In this document: piece after piece, positions 7,058 through 12,971 of the stretch
Layout of the letters: every line of letters starts with the position of its first letter
How positions within the stretch are numbered: the stretch's first letter is position 1
Source of the DNA: Bacteroidales bacterium
Lineage (GTDB): Bacteria; Bacteroidota; Bacteroidia; Bacteroidales; UBA932
Assembly: GCA_017555925.1 (NCBI GenBank)
Contig: JAFZFL010000224.1
Coordinates: forward strand, 1-12,971
Length of the DNA stretch: 12,971 nucleotides
Direction of reading: 5' to 3'
The notes under the pieces: generated by a model
Seen by the model: only the letters and a program-made list of their open reading frames with translations
Told to the model about the DNA's origin: nothing
Database searches by the model: none
Made by a program: the position numbers and the translations under genes

Positions 7058-7951
7058 CTATCCAAAAATCTTCTCACACGAGGTTCTGGCAGCATCTGCA
7101 TCTGGCAAACATCCCATCATATAGACAGGTACTCTTTCAAGAATCTTTCCTATAGTTGAACTTATTCCGTCGTAAAGATCGGCACTATATGCAAAGTCTG
7201 GCGGACAAGAGGGATGCAATGCCCCATAGGCCCCCAATACCGGCAGTTTCTCTATTTTGTTGAATGGAGCCTGATACAACCTTACTATTGCTGCCAAAGG
7301 ATATACCTCCTGCCTGTAACAAGGTGTCTTACCACTCCAAGGAGAACCATACACCTCAACACCCTCTCCAATCCTGATAATTGGGCTGTCGTCATTCAAA
7401 AGAGATGCTCCCATTATATTCTCGCGCCACAAACGTGTATGAGTACTCTTGCCTGTACCGCTCTCCCCTAAAAATATTACAGCCTTGCCACGGTAAACTA
7501 TGCAACTGCTATGAATAGCTATCGTTTTCAAATTGGATGTCAGAATTCCATATCCTATCCACAATGCAAACCTCAACATCTGCAGGTCGAGTGTTCCATA
7601 AATTGCGGCACGGCCTCCACTCCTGTCAACAACCTGATACAGTTCATCGTCATAACAGCAACCTGTGCCCCTGAACTCTTTTCCGGAACGTCTCATTCTC
7701 TGCAAATATCTGTCGCCACCCAACTCATAAAGTTCGCTCAATACCCCGTCATTTTCAGATGAGTACAAAAATTTTCCGTTGGCAGCAAGAGCAAACTCCG
7801 CATTGGAAAGATTGCCCTCATAGCTGAATTGTACAACCGCTTTGCCACCATCATCTGTTATAAATGGCTTAAAACTGTTAAGGGCTGCAACCGCATCCAC
7901 AAGCTCTGCTCCCTCTATTTCAACTATATGATTTCCAATAGAATACTTCAT
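7058..7951 (-). CDS. HPr kinase-like P-loop protein (peptide-kinase-like)
   Basis: This 297-residue protein resembles the C-terminal kinase domain of HPr kinase/phosphorylase, as used by the PqqD-associated and lasso-peptide-associated kinases. It has IHSSCIVYRGKAVIFLGES leading into the Walker A motif GESGTGKS at 162-169, LLNDDSPIIR at 184-193 (D187/D188 as likely acidic catalytic or Mg-binding residues) and YGSPWSGK at 201-208. H147 in the IHSS motif is at the position conserved in this group. The N-terminal 120 residues are not recognisable as the HPrK regulatory domain, so it is unlikely to be a true HPr kinase. An AGGAG sequence (7961-7965) lies 9 bases before the ATG. Its stop lies 34 bases before the peptidase ATG, and it follows the ABC exporter by 17 bases. 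Phosphorylation of a small peptide or protein substrate is an inference from family context. Confidence 0.82.
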   Translation of the reverse strand: MKYSIGNHIVEIEGAELVDAVAALNSFKPFITDDGGKAVVQFSYEGNLSNAEFALAANGKFLYSSENDGVLSELYELGGDRYLQRMRRSGKEFRGTGCCYDDELYQVVDRSGGRAAIYGTLDLQMLRFALWIGYGILTSNLKTIAIHSSCIVYRGKAVIFLGESGTGKSTHTRLWRENIMGASLLNDDSPIIRIGEGVEVYGSPWSGKTPCYRQEVYPLAAIVRLYQAPFNKIEKLPVLGAYGALHPSCPPDFAYSADLYDGISSTIGKILERVPVYMMGCLPDADAARTSCEKIFG

Positions 7952-7968
7952 TTACACATACTCCTACT

Positions 7969-9615
7969 TTATCCAATCCTCACTACTCTGTCACACATTG
8001 CCAGAGAGCTCTCCCTATGGGCTATTGAAAGGATTGTCAAATTTGTATAATTTGCACGCAACTGCAACAACATCCTGTTAATTTCCAACTCGGTAGCATT
8101 ATCCAGTGCCGAGGTTGCCTCATCAAGCAACAGCACATCCACCTCTTTATAGATAGCCCTTGCTATTGCTATTCTCTGCCTTTGTCCTCCCGACAGATTT
8201 TTTCCCTCTTCACTCATTTCTGTATCAATACCAGCAGCAAGGCCCTCTCTCCACTCCTTGAGACAAACCATCTCCAGCACCTCTTCTACCCTATTCCTAT
8301 CTATCTCATTCTCACCCAATGCAATATTCTCAGCAAGTGTTCCCTGAAAAATAAAGACATCCTGAGAGACATAACCTACCTGTTTTAGCCACCTGGCCCT
8401 GTTCTCCTTTACAAGAGGCACTCCATCCAATTTGATTGAACCCTCCTGCGGCTCTATGAATCCTAACAACAAATTGAAAAGAGTTGTCTTTCCTGCACCA
8501 CTATATCCATTGAAACCCACAAACTCTCCGCTTCCAATACTGCAATTGAAATTGCTAAAAATTGACTCTCCGTCGGGAAAAGAATAGGAGATATTTTCAA
8601 ATGAAATATTTTTTGAGAAGAGGCGTGACTCCTCACCACATTCTGGAGCATTTTCTTTAACTTCAGGCACTGCCTGCTCTGTTCCAATGGCTTTCTCAAT
8701 TATATCGAGGGAGTAGCTTGCATTTTCAATATGGGCAAAACCCGTCATTATACCCCTTAATGCCGGAAGCAGGCGGAACGATGCCACTGCAAAGACTCCA
8801 ACAACAAGCGATATGTCACCGGAACGTGTAACAACAAGCAGGCCCAGGCCAAGCACCACTGCCAGTTCTCCCAAAAAGAGCGGCAAACGCATAAGGGTAT
8901 CCATCTTGAGCCTGTTACGGCCAATCTCCTCAAGCCCGGATTTAAAGGTTCTGTGTACGTATGGGAAGGCTCCGCTAACCTGCAGATCGGCATACCCCTT
9001 AAAGGTCTCCATTACAATGCGGCCCTGCTTACGTCTTGCTTTAATATCCTCTTTACCAATCTCTCTTACGCGTTTTCTCACTCCAAAGAGATATATTGCC
9101 ATAAATGGCATAAAACTGCATACAAGAATCAGAGAGGTTTTGAAATCATATATAGCTAGAGCCACCGCCACCATAACTATAAGCAAAGAATCGCTCATCA
9201 TTCTTAATAACGACGGCAGAATATTCTGGCTGAATGTGTATGAGATAAAGTTTGTATCGTATGTCAATCTGTTTGTGCCCTCCTCTTTGATGAATAGCAG
9301 GCCTTTGTTGAAATATGCCTCATAGAGAGCCATACTCAGGCGTCTGTAAATGGAGAGCATATATTTATGCTGGTATCTTGAAAAGAGAATATTTACGCTT
9401 CCCTTTACTATTATGAGAGCTACCGCCAATAAAGAAAAGAAGAGCGCAGCCCTGCTGTTCTCTCCACCTTTCAAGAGCCAATAGAGCACCGGCAACAACG
9501 ATGCAAGACTCACAAAATCAAGCAAAGTTGTAAAAAAGAGTGCAACTGCAACCTTCACACCTCTTTTTCGTTCATCTTGCCTCAACAGCTCTATTATTCT
9601 CCTGAAAACATTCAT
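7969..9615 (-). CDS. ABC exporter, fused permease and ATPase
   Basis: This 548-residue half-transporter has an N-terminal transmembrane domain (about residues 20-300, with hydrophobic helices near 24-50, 58-78, 138-158, 162-178 and 245-290) fused to a nucleotide-binding domain. The latter has Walker A GYSGAGKT at 370-377, Q-loop Q418 in VSQDVF, signature LSGGQ at 474-478, Walker B VDVLLLDE at 492-499 and the switch histidine H533. All catalytic motifs are intact, and it should work as a homodimer in the inner membrane. Exporters of this layout move peptides, lipids or drugs. There is no N-terminal C39 peptidase domain, so any leader removal must come from elsewhere, possibly the S24/S26 peptidase in the same operon. 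The frame extends to a TTG at 9621, but the ATG at 9615 is preferred. It lies 12 bases after pqqD and 17 bases before the kinase-like gene. Confidence 0.92.
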   Translation of the reverse strand: MNVFRRIIELLRQDERKRGVKVAVALFFTTLLDFVSLASLLPVLYWLLKGGENSRAALFFSLLAVALIIVKGSVNILFSRYQHKYMLSIYRRLSMALYEAYFNKGLLFIKEEGTNRLTYDTNFISYTFSQNILPSLLRMMSDSLLIVMVAVALAIYDFKTSLILVCSFMPFMAIYLFGVRKRVREIGKEDIKARRKQGRIVMETFKGYADLQVSGAFPYVHRTFKSGLEEIGRNRLKMDTLMRLPLFLGELAVVLGLGLLVVTRSGDISLVVGVFAVASFRLLPALRGIMTGFAHIENASYSLDIIEKAIGTEQAVPEVKENAPECGEESRLFSKNISFENISYSFPDGESIFSNFNCSIGSGEFVGFNGYSGAGKTTLFNLLLGFIEPQEGSIKLDGVPLVKENRARWLKQVGYVSQDVFIFQGTLAENIALGENEIDRNRVEEVLEMVCLKEWREGLAAGIDTEMSEEGKNLSGGQRQRIAIARAIYKEVDVLLLDEATSALDNATELEINRMLLQLRANYTNLTILSIAHRESSLAMCDRVVRIG

Positions 9616-9627
9616 TTTCAATTCAGG

Positions 9628-9894
9628 CTAACCAATAACACCACAGCCCTTTAGGGACTCCACCCATTTTGCACCATCTGTCAGTGCCCTCTCTTTGTCA
9701 ATTCCATAATTATCCACAAGAGTTTGCGCCACATCCTCAAGTTCAAACTCTTTACCCTCAAGTGCCTCATACAGTAATCTTGCGGAAGTGTTTAAAGAAA
9801 TTATACGGGTAAGATCTGCTCCCACCTGTCCCTGATTTACAATAATTGACTCTCCGGCAATCTCCCTTATCTTAAAATTTGATTTAATTCTCAT
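9628..9894 (-). CDS. PqqD-family protein (RiPP recognition element-like)
   Basis: The 88-residue product matches the PqqD fold. An N-terminal beta-rich part (KSNFKIREIAGESIIV) is followed by LTRIISLNTSARLLYEALEG, and helices with EFELEDVAQTLVDNYGIDKE and a C-terminal VESLKGCGVIG. The L-N-x-[ST]-A-x-x-[LI] motif is the family hallmark. PqqD proteins and the related B1/RRE domains bind the leader of ribosomally made peptides and present it to modifying enzymes. Here it is the first gene of an operon with an ABC exporter, an HPr-kinase-like protein and an S24/S26 peptidase, and has a near-consensus promoter 32 bases upstream. No precursor gene is seen nearby. PqqD-family membership is fairly secure; the client peptide is unknown. 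Confidence 0.87.
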   Translation of the reverse strand: MRIKSNFKIREIAGESIIVNQGQVGADLTRIISLNTSARLLYEALEGKEFELEDVAQTLVDNYGIDKERALTDGAKWVESLKGCGVIG

Positions 9895-9926
9895 ATTCCC
9901 AATTGTCTGTTTTACTGATTAGAGGC

Positions 9927-9957
9927 CAAAGATAACCTAAATTCATCTATTCCCAAA
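9927..9957 (-). promoter_or_regulatory. Bacteroidota-type promoter of the PqqD-ABC-kinase-peptidase operon
   Basis: On the reverse strand TTTG (9954-9957) is followed after exactly 19 bases by TATCTTTG (9927-9934), matching both boxes of the Bacteroidota consensus. The -7 box ends 32 bases before the pqqD ATG, leaving a leader of roughly 25 bases. That is too short for a precursor gene between promoter and pqqD. Confidence 0.75.
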
Positions 9958-9995
9958 GGTTCATTTACATTCTTTTTTCTTAAATATCTTTATTG

Positions 9996-10003
9996 TATCT
10001 TTG
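9996..10003 (+). promoter_or_regulatory. -7 element of the der promoter
   Basis: TATCTTTG matches TAnnTTTG and lies 54 bases before the der ATG. A near-copy TATCTTTA lies at 9985-9992. The -33 region is T-rich but lacks TTTG at the ideal distance. The promoter is divergent from, and does not overlap, the operon promoter at 9927-9957. Confidence 0.55.
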
Positions 10004-10057
10004 CGCCATCTTCTAATATTGTACAAAGTACAAAAATTAAATTTTGGAATCGTAATT

Positions 10058-11365
10058 ATGGGTATAGTAGCAATCGTAGGCCGCCCTAATGTGGGCAAAT
10101 CAACTCTGTTCAACAGATTGGTAGGAATGAGACAGGCAATCGTAGATGAGACTGCCGGTGTTACAAGAGACAGACATTATGGAAAGGCCGAGTGGTGCGG
10201 TAAAGAGTTCTCTGTGGTAGACACAGGCGGATATACAAGTAACTCAGATGACGTTTTTGAGGGAGAGATCAGAGACCAGGTGGCATTGGCCATAGAAGAG
10301 GCTGATGTTATCCTATTCTTATGCGAGGTTGAGACAGGAGTTACAGATTACGACTCTGAAATTGCAGGCTTTTTAAGAAGATGCAAAAAACCGGTTGTTC
10401 TTGCAGTGAATAAAGTTGACACCGGTGATAAAATGTACGGCTCATACGAGTTCAACTCATTGGGCCTTGGAGAGCCTTTCTGTATTGCAGCAGCCAACGG
10501 TGGCGGAACAGGAGACCTTTTGGACAAACTTTGCGAGCTTCTTCCAGAAGAAGAGCCGCAGAAAGAGGAGGAGAAAGAGTTGCCACGCATTACCATTGTT
10601 GGAAAACCTAACGTTGGCAAAAGCTCAATGACAAATGCCCTTTTAGGAGAGAAGAGAAATATTGTCACGCCTGTTGCAGGAACTACAAGAGATTCAATCT
10701 CAACATACTACAACAAATATGGCTATGAGTTTATGTTGGTTGACACTGCCGGAATGAGAAAGAAGAACAAGGTTACAGAAGACCTTGAATTCTACTCTGT
10801 AATGAGAGCAGTAAGATCAATAGAGAACTCAGATGTGTGTATCCTTATGCTTGATGCACAAAACGGTGTTGAGGCTCAGGATATGTCAATCTTCAACCTT
10901 ATCATCAGAAACAAGAAAGGATGTGTTATTGTAGTTAACAAATGGGATACCATTGAAAAGGACAATAACACGATGAAGCAATACAAAGAGGCCATTCTCA
11001 AACGTATTGCCCCATTTACAGATGTTCCAATTATCTTTACCTCTGTACTCAACAAACAGAGAATCTTTGATGTACTTAAAGCAGCAACCGAGGTATATGA
11101 AAACTACTCACGCAAAATTCCTACATCACAACTCAACGAGGTAATGCTTGAGGAGATTGAAAACTACCCTCCACCTGCGATCAAAGGCAAATACATAAAG
11201 ATCAAATACATCACCCAATTGCCAAGCCAGAGTCCTTCATTTGCGTTCTTCTGTAACCTTCCACAATACGTAAGAGACCCATACAAGAGATACCTCGAGA
11301 ACAGACTCAGAGAACACTTCAACTTCTGCGGTTGCCCAATCCAGATTTATTTGAGACAGAAGTAG
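10058..11365 (+). CDS. der: Ribosome-assembly GTPase Der (EngA)
   Basis: Der is an essential double-GTPase that helps mature the 50S ribosomal subunit. The 435-residue protein has two tandem G domains and a KH-like C-terminal domain. G domain 1: GRPNVGKS at 8-15, DTGG at 55-58, NKVD at 118-121. G domain 2: GKPNVGKS at 182-189, DTAG at 229-232, NKWD at 294-297. The KH-like domain runs from about 355 to the end and includes [17 protein letters not shown]. An acidic linker ([11 protein letters not shown], about 164-174) joins the G domains. All motifs are intact and length is normal. An in-frame TTG start at 10001 would fall within the promoter -7 element, so the ATG at 10058, immediately before [14 protein letters not shown], is the start. 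A hairpin with a short T-rich tail at 11485-11536 may end transcription. Confidence 0.97.
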   Translation: MGIVAIVGRPNVGKSTLFNRLVGMRQAIVDETAGVTRDRHYGKAEWCGKEFSVVDTGGYTSNSDDVFEGEIRDQVALAIEEADVILFLCEVETGVTDYDSEIAGFLRRCKKPVVLAVNKVDTGDKMYGSYEFNSLGLGEPFCIAAANGGGTGDLLDKLCELLPEEEPQKEEEKELPRITIVGKPNVGKSSMTNALLGEKRNIVTPVAGTTRDSISTYYNKYGYEFMLVDTAGMRKKNKVTEDLEFYSVMRAVRSIENSDVCILMLDAQNGVEAQDMSIFNLIIRNKKGCVIVVNKWDTIEKDNNTMKQYKEAILKRIAPFTDVPIIFTSVLNKQRIFDVLKAATEVYENYSRKIPTSQLNEVMLEEIENYPPPAIKGKYIKIKYITQLPSQSPSFAFFCNLPQYVRDPYKRYLENRLREHFNFCGCPIQIYLRQK

Positions 11366-11448
11366 TGGCTGCAGAGTGTTGGCTGATGTGATGCTGTGAG
11401 CTGCGGGGTACTGGCTACGGGTTAGTTGCTGCGGGCTTGCTCTTGCAG
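11366..11448 (+). repeat. G-rich degenerate repeat tract downstream of der
   Basis: Immediately after the der stop comes an 83-base tract of irregular repeats: GCTGCAG, GGCTGATG, GATGCTG, AGCTGCGGGG, GGCTACGGG and TGCTGCGGG. By hand count it is about 59% G+C with strong G over C skew, clearly unlike the A/T-rich sequence around it. No convincing reading frame, tRNA or terminator is seen. It could be a degraded repeat family dispersed in this genome. Confidence 0.5.
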
Positions 11449-11484
11449 AACGGAGAGTGTGCAAACCTGTCCACGAACTATAAC

Positions 11485-11536
11485 GAGGGTATCCCAAAGC
11501 GCAAACAGAATAACGCAAAGGAACACCCTCTTTCTT
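11485..11536 (+). terminator. Possible der terminator hairpin
   Basis: GAGGGT (11485-11490) pairs with ACCCTC (11525-11530), and a small inner GCG/CGC pairing is possible (11499-11501 with 11513-11515 or nearby). TTTCTT follows at 11531-11536. The loop is long (34 bases) and the T tract is interrupted, so this is a moderate terminator candidate 120 bases after the der stop. Confidence 0.4.
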
Positions 11537-11538
11537 AG

Positions 11539-11568
11539 GCTAAGCTTAGCTTGAGCTTAGCTTAGCTT
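11539..11568. repeat. AGCTTAGC repeat cluster
   Basis: AGCTTAGC occurs at 11543-11550, 11554-11561 and 11559-11566, and its inverse GCTAAGCT at 11539-11546. The block can therefore form alternative hairpins or act as repeated binding sites. It is non-coding. Confidence 0.6.
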
Positions 11569-11575
11569 GGACATC

Positions 11576-11605
11576 CTGGGAAGTTTCACCAAGAAAAGCT
11601 CCCAG
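11576..11605 (+). other. Inverted repeat (hairpin)
   Basis: CTGGGA (11576-11581) pairs with TCCCAG (11600-11605) around an 18-base loop. A flanking ATCC (11573-11576 region) and GGAT (11609-11612 region) could extend it with a bulge. No T tract follows, so a terminator role is doubtful. Confidence 0.35.
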
Positions 11606-11871
11606 TATGGATAGGGTATTGTATTATAAAGAGGATTTGTGCAAACGTATCAGATAGCTACGAAATATAAACAATATCGCGCTTATCAAAGCAGCTTATC
11701 AGAGACAATTATCCTCGCCACCTATTATTTGGATTGCACCCATATTTGTTTGCACTTGGACCCACTTGGACCAATTCAATGGCGCAATGCAAAAAAAATT
11801 AAAATTCAGTATTTCTTTTCTGCAAAAGCGTAAAATTGTTTTTTATGCATACTTCTTTCATCTCTATATTC
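11606..11871. other. Gene-free A/T-rich stretch
   Basis: No supported gene lies here. A 64-codon open frame (11639-11833, plus strand) has no family resemblance, Shine-Dalgarno sequence or promoter, and its composition is that of random A/T-rich DNA. The only structure seen is an exact 10-bp tandem duplication of CACTTGGACC (11753-11762 and 11763-11772). Confidence 0.6.
11753..11772. repeat. 10-bp tandem duplication
   Basis: CACTTGGACC is present twice in direct, immediate succession. This is a short duplication that could come from slippage or be a repair scar. Confidence 0.6.
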
Positions 11872-11879
11872 TAGCTTTG
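11872..11879 (+). promoter_or_regulatory. Possible -7 element for the PD-(D/E)XK nuclease gene
   Basis: TAGCTTTG fits TAnnTTTG and ends 52 bases before the ATG at 11932. No TTTG lies at the 19-base position. The predicted leader contains a small CCGG-TTTG-CCGG hairpin (11892-11903). Confidence 0.4.
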
Positions 11880-11931
11880 CCTCGTTCATAGCCGGTTTGC
11901 CGGAACAATTGTATAACTAATTTTATGTATT

Positions 11932-12971
11932 ATGAGGAGAAGCGTAAGAAAAGAGGCGCAGGAGTGCGTAAATGGTAGTGGTGAGATTCATCAGAGTCAT
12001 GTAATGAACCCATTTGTAGATTGGGGGTTCAAGTATCTGTTTGGAACGGAGCGTAACAAAGGAAACCTGATTGGTTTTCTCAATATGCTACTTGATTTGG
12101 AGTTCCCAATTGTAGATATTGAATATCTGAACAATGAGAATATTCCTTTGAATGCAGAAGGGAGAGAGTGTGTATTTGACATCTTATGCAGAGATAAAAC
12201 GGGCACACGATTTTTGATTGAAGTACAGAATGCCTCAATCAGATACATTAGAAACAGAATGCTCTATTATACTTGCCGTCTTATAGATCAGATGGGGCAG
12301 GTTGGGGAGAATTGGAACTATAATATTGACGAGGTCTACAGTATCTGCCTTATGAACTTTACTTATGAACAGGAGCCTGTCTTGAGAAGGAACTTTATGA
12401 TGTGTGAACCGGGGACAAAAAATATCCTCACCGACAGAATTCATATGATTATGCTGCAGTTGCCCTGCCTTCAAGCTAAAAGTATAGAGGAGTGCAACGA
12501 GTTGTATGAAAAGTTGTTATTTTTGCTGTTACAAATGAAAAGCGGTATGAAGACAATAGAGGAACTTAAACAGCAGGTTTACGAGCATGGCCTTAATCAG
12601 GAGATTAGGGACAGATTTCTCAATGTTCTTGATGAAGCTAATCTTGCAGCATTATCAAAGAGCGATAAAGCACAATACGAGGCCCGTCTGAAAAAGTATA
12701 GGGATGACAGGGCTTATCTTGATTATGCCATCGAGCAGGGCATTGAAGAGGGTATTGAAAAAGGTATACAACAAGGTATACAACAAGGAATACAACAAGG
12801 AATACAACAAGGAATACAACAAGGAATACAACAAGGAATACAACAAGGAATCCAACAGGGGAAAAATGACAGTATGAGGGAGATTGCAAAATCAATGAAA
12901 CAGCAAGGTTTTACTGCTGAGGTTATTGCCCAATGTATAAACCTGTCTTATGAAGAGATAGAAGAATTGTA
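11932..12971 (+). CDS. PD-(D/E)XK nuclease family protein (Rpn/PDDEXK_2 transposase-like), stop codon cut by window end
   Basis: The frame runs from ATG 11932 through 346 complete codons and ends in TA, two bases of a final codon. Since the protein closes with LSYEEIEEL, a common family C-terminus, the missing base probably completes a stop. The N-terminal part has the family's NPFVDWGFKYLFG (26-38). The nuclease core shows FDILCRDKTGTRFLIEVQ (82-99), with D83 and E97-x-Q99 as the D...ExQ metal-binding motif. The family (PF12784-like, related to the Rpn recombination-promoting nucleases) is widespread in Bacteroidota; members are called transposases but are not classical insertion sequences, and no terminal inverted repeats are seen here. 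Residues 278-309 are eight GIQQ units before a helical C-terminus (SMREIAKSMKQQGFTAEVIA). The ATG of M25 (12004) is an alternative start. No Shine-Dalgarno sequence is seen at either. Confidence 0.88.
   Translation, partial: MRRSVRKEAQECVNGSGEIHQSHVMNPFVDWGFKYLFGTERNKGNLIGFLNMLLDLEFPIVDIEYLNNENIPLNAEGRECVFDILCRDKTGTRFLIEVQNASIRYIRNRMLYYTCRLIDQMGQVGENWNYNIDEVYSICLMNFTYEQEPVLRRNFMMCEPGTKNILTDRIHMIMLQLPCLQAKSIEECNELYEKLLFLLLQMKSGMKTIEELKQQVYEHGLNQEIRDRFLNVLDEANLAALSKSDKAQYEARLKKYRDDRAYLDYAIEQGIEEGIEKGIQQGIQQGIQQGIQQGIQQGIQQGIQQGIQQGKNDSMREIAKSMKQQGFTAEVIAQCINLSYEEIEEL
12763..12858 (+). repeat. In-frame 12-bp minisatellite encoding (GIQQ)8
   Basis: Eight consecutive 12-base units lie inside the nuclease gene: two GGTATACAACAA, five identical GGAATACAACAA, and a last degenerate GGAATCCAACAG. 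Each encodes Gly-Ile-Gln-Gln. Slightly diverged units precede it (GIEE, GIEK). A unit of 12 bases keeps frame whatever the copy number. Confidence 0.95.

Noticed and set aside
7024..7101. Longer N-terminus of the S24/S26 peptidase
   Set aside because: The 7101 start overlaps the kinase-like gene and has no ribosome site; the ATG at 7023 has GAGGAG and fits the family.
8813..9325. 170-codon plus-strand frame
   Set aside because: It is antisense to the ABC transporter membrane domain and has no recognisable domain; it is a shadow frame.
9616..9621. TTG start of the ABC exporter two codons upstream
   Set aside because: An ATG in frame at 9615 is a more probable start, with no signal favouring TTG.
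10001..10057. Upstream TTG start for der adding 19 residues
   Set aside because: The TTG overlaps the promoter -7 box TATCTTTG; the ATG at 10058 gives the standard Der N-terminus.
11639..11833. 64-codon frame in the gap before the nuclease gene
   Set aside because: It has no promoter, ribosome site or family resemblance, and its composition is ordinary A/T-rich intergenic DNA.
12763..12858. CRISPR-like array
   Set aside because: The 12-base units are contiguous with no spacers and lie in frame within a coding sequence.
12638..12895. Minus-strand frames with VVFL or LLYS hydrophobic repeats
   Set aside because: They arise from antisense reading of the GIQQ-encoding minisatellite; the plus-strand nuclease frame is clearly the coding one.
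11932..12971. Complete insertion sequence around the nuclease gene
   Set aside because: No terminal inverted repeats or target-site duplication are visible on the side within the window; this family is transposase-like in name only.

Overview
The window looks like chromosomal DNA from a member of the Bacteroidota, most likely the order Bacteroidales. Three things point there. Several genes are preceded by the phylum's TAnnTTTG -7 element, in two cases with a TTTG -33 element exactly 19 bases upstream. Start codons mostly sit behind A/T-rich leaders with weak or absent Shine-Dalgarno sequences. The proteins also look Bacteroidales-like. Genus cannot be decided from this sequence alone.

Layout. 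Positions 1-3554 (minus strand) hold xseA, xseB and glgB, separated by only 11-12 bases. They are followed by the first 36 codons of a glycogen debranching enzyme, which has its own promoter inside the 3' end of glgB. Exonuclease VII is thus transcriptionally linked to glycogen synthesis, and the branching and debranching enzymes are adjacent. Positions 3604-6471 (plus strand) carry the ribosome-assembly GTPase gene engB, prs (PRPP synthetase) with a very strong intrinsic terminator, nadE (an ammonia-type NAD synthase) and a small single-pass membrane protein with a Cys-rich tail.

Positions 6499-9957 (minus strand) are the most interesting part. A four-gene operon, read from a near-consensus promoter, encodes a PqqD-like protein, an ABC exporter, an HPr-kinase-like P-loop protein and a soluble S24/S26-type serine peptidase. 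This is the accessory and export set seen around lasso peptides and other RiPPs, but no precursor, transglutaminase-like B2 protease, cyclase or radical SAM enzyme is present. It could be an orphan or trans-acting peptide modification and export system.

Positions 9996-11365 (plus strand) carry der (engA), a second ribosome-assembly GTPase, divergent from the operon. Positions 11366-11931 are gene-free and hold unusual G-rich degenerate repeats, an AGCTTAGC repeat cluster, two hairpins and a 10-bp tandem duplication. Positions 11932-12971 are a PD-(D/E)XK (Rpn/PDDEXK_2-type) nuclease gene that appears to lose only the last base of its stop codon at the window edge. Its C-terminal part contains an in-frame 12-bp minisatellite encoding eight GIQQ units.
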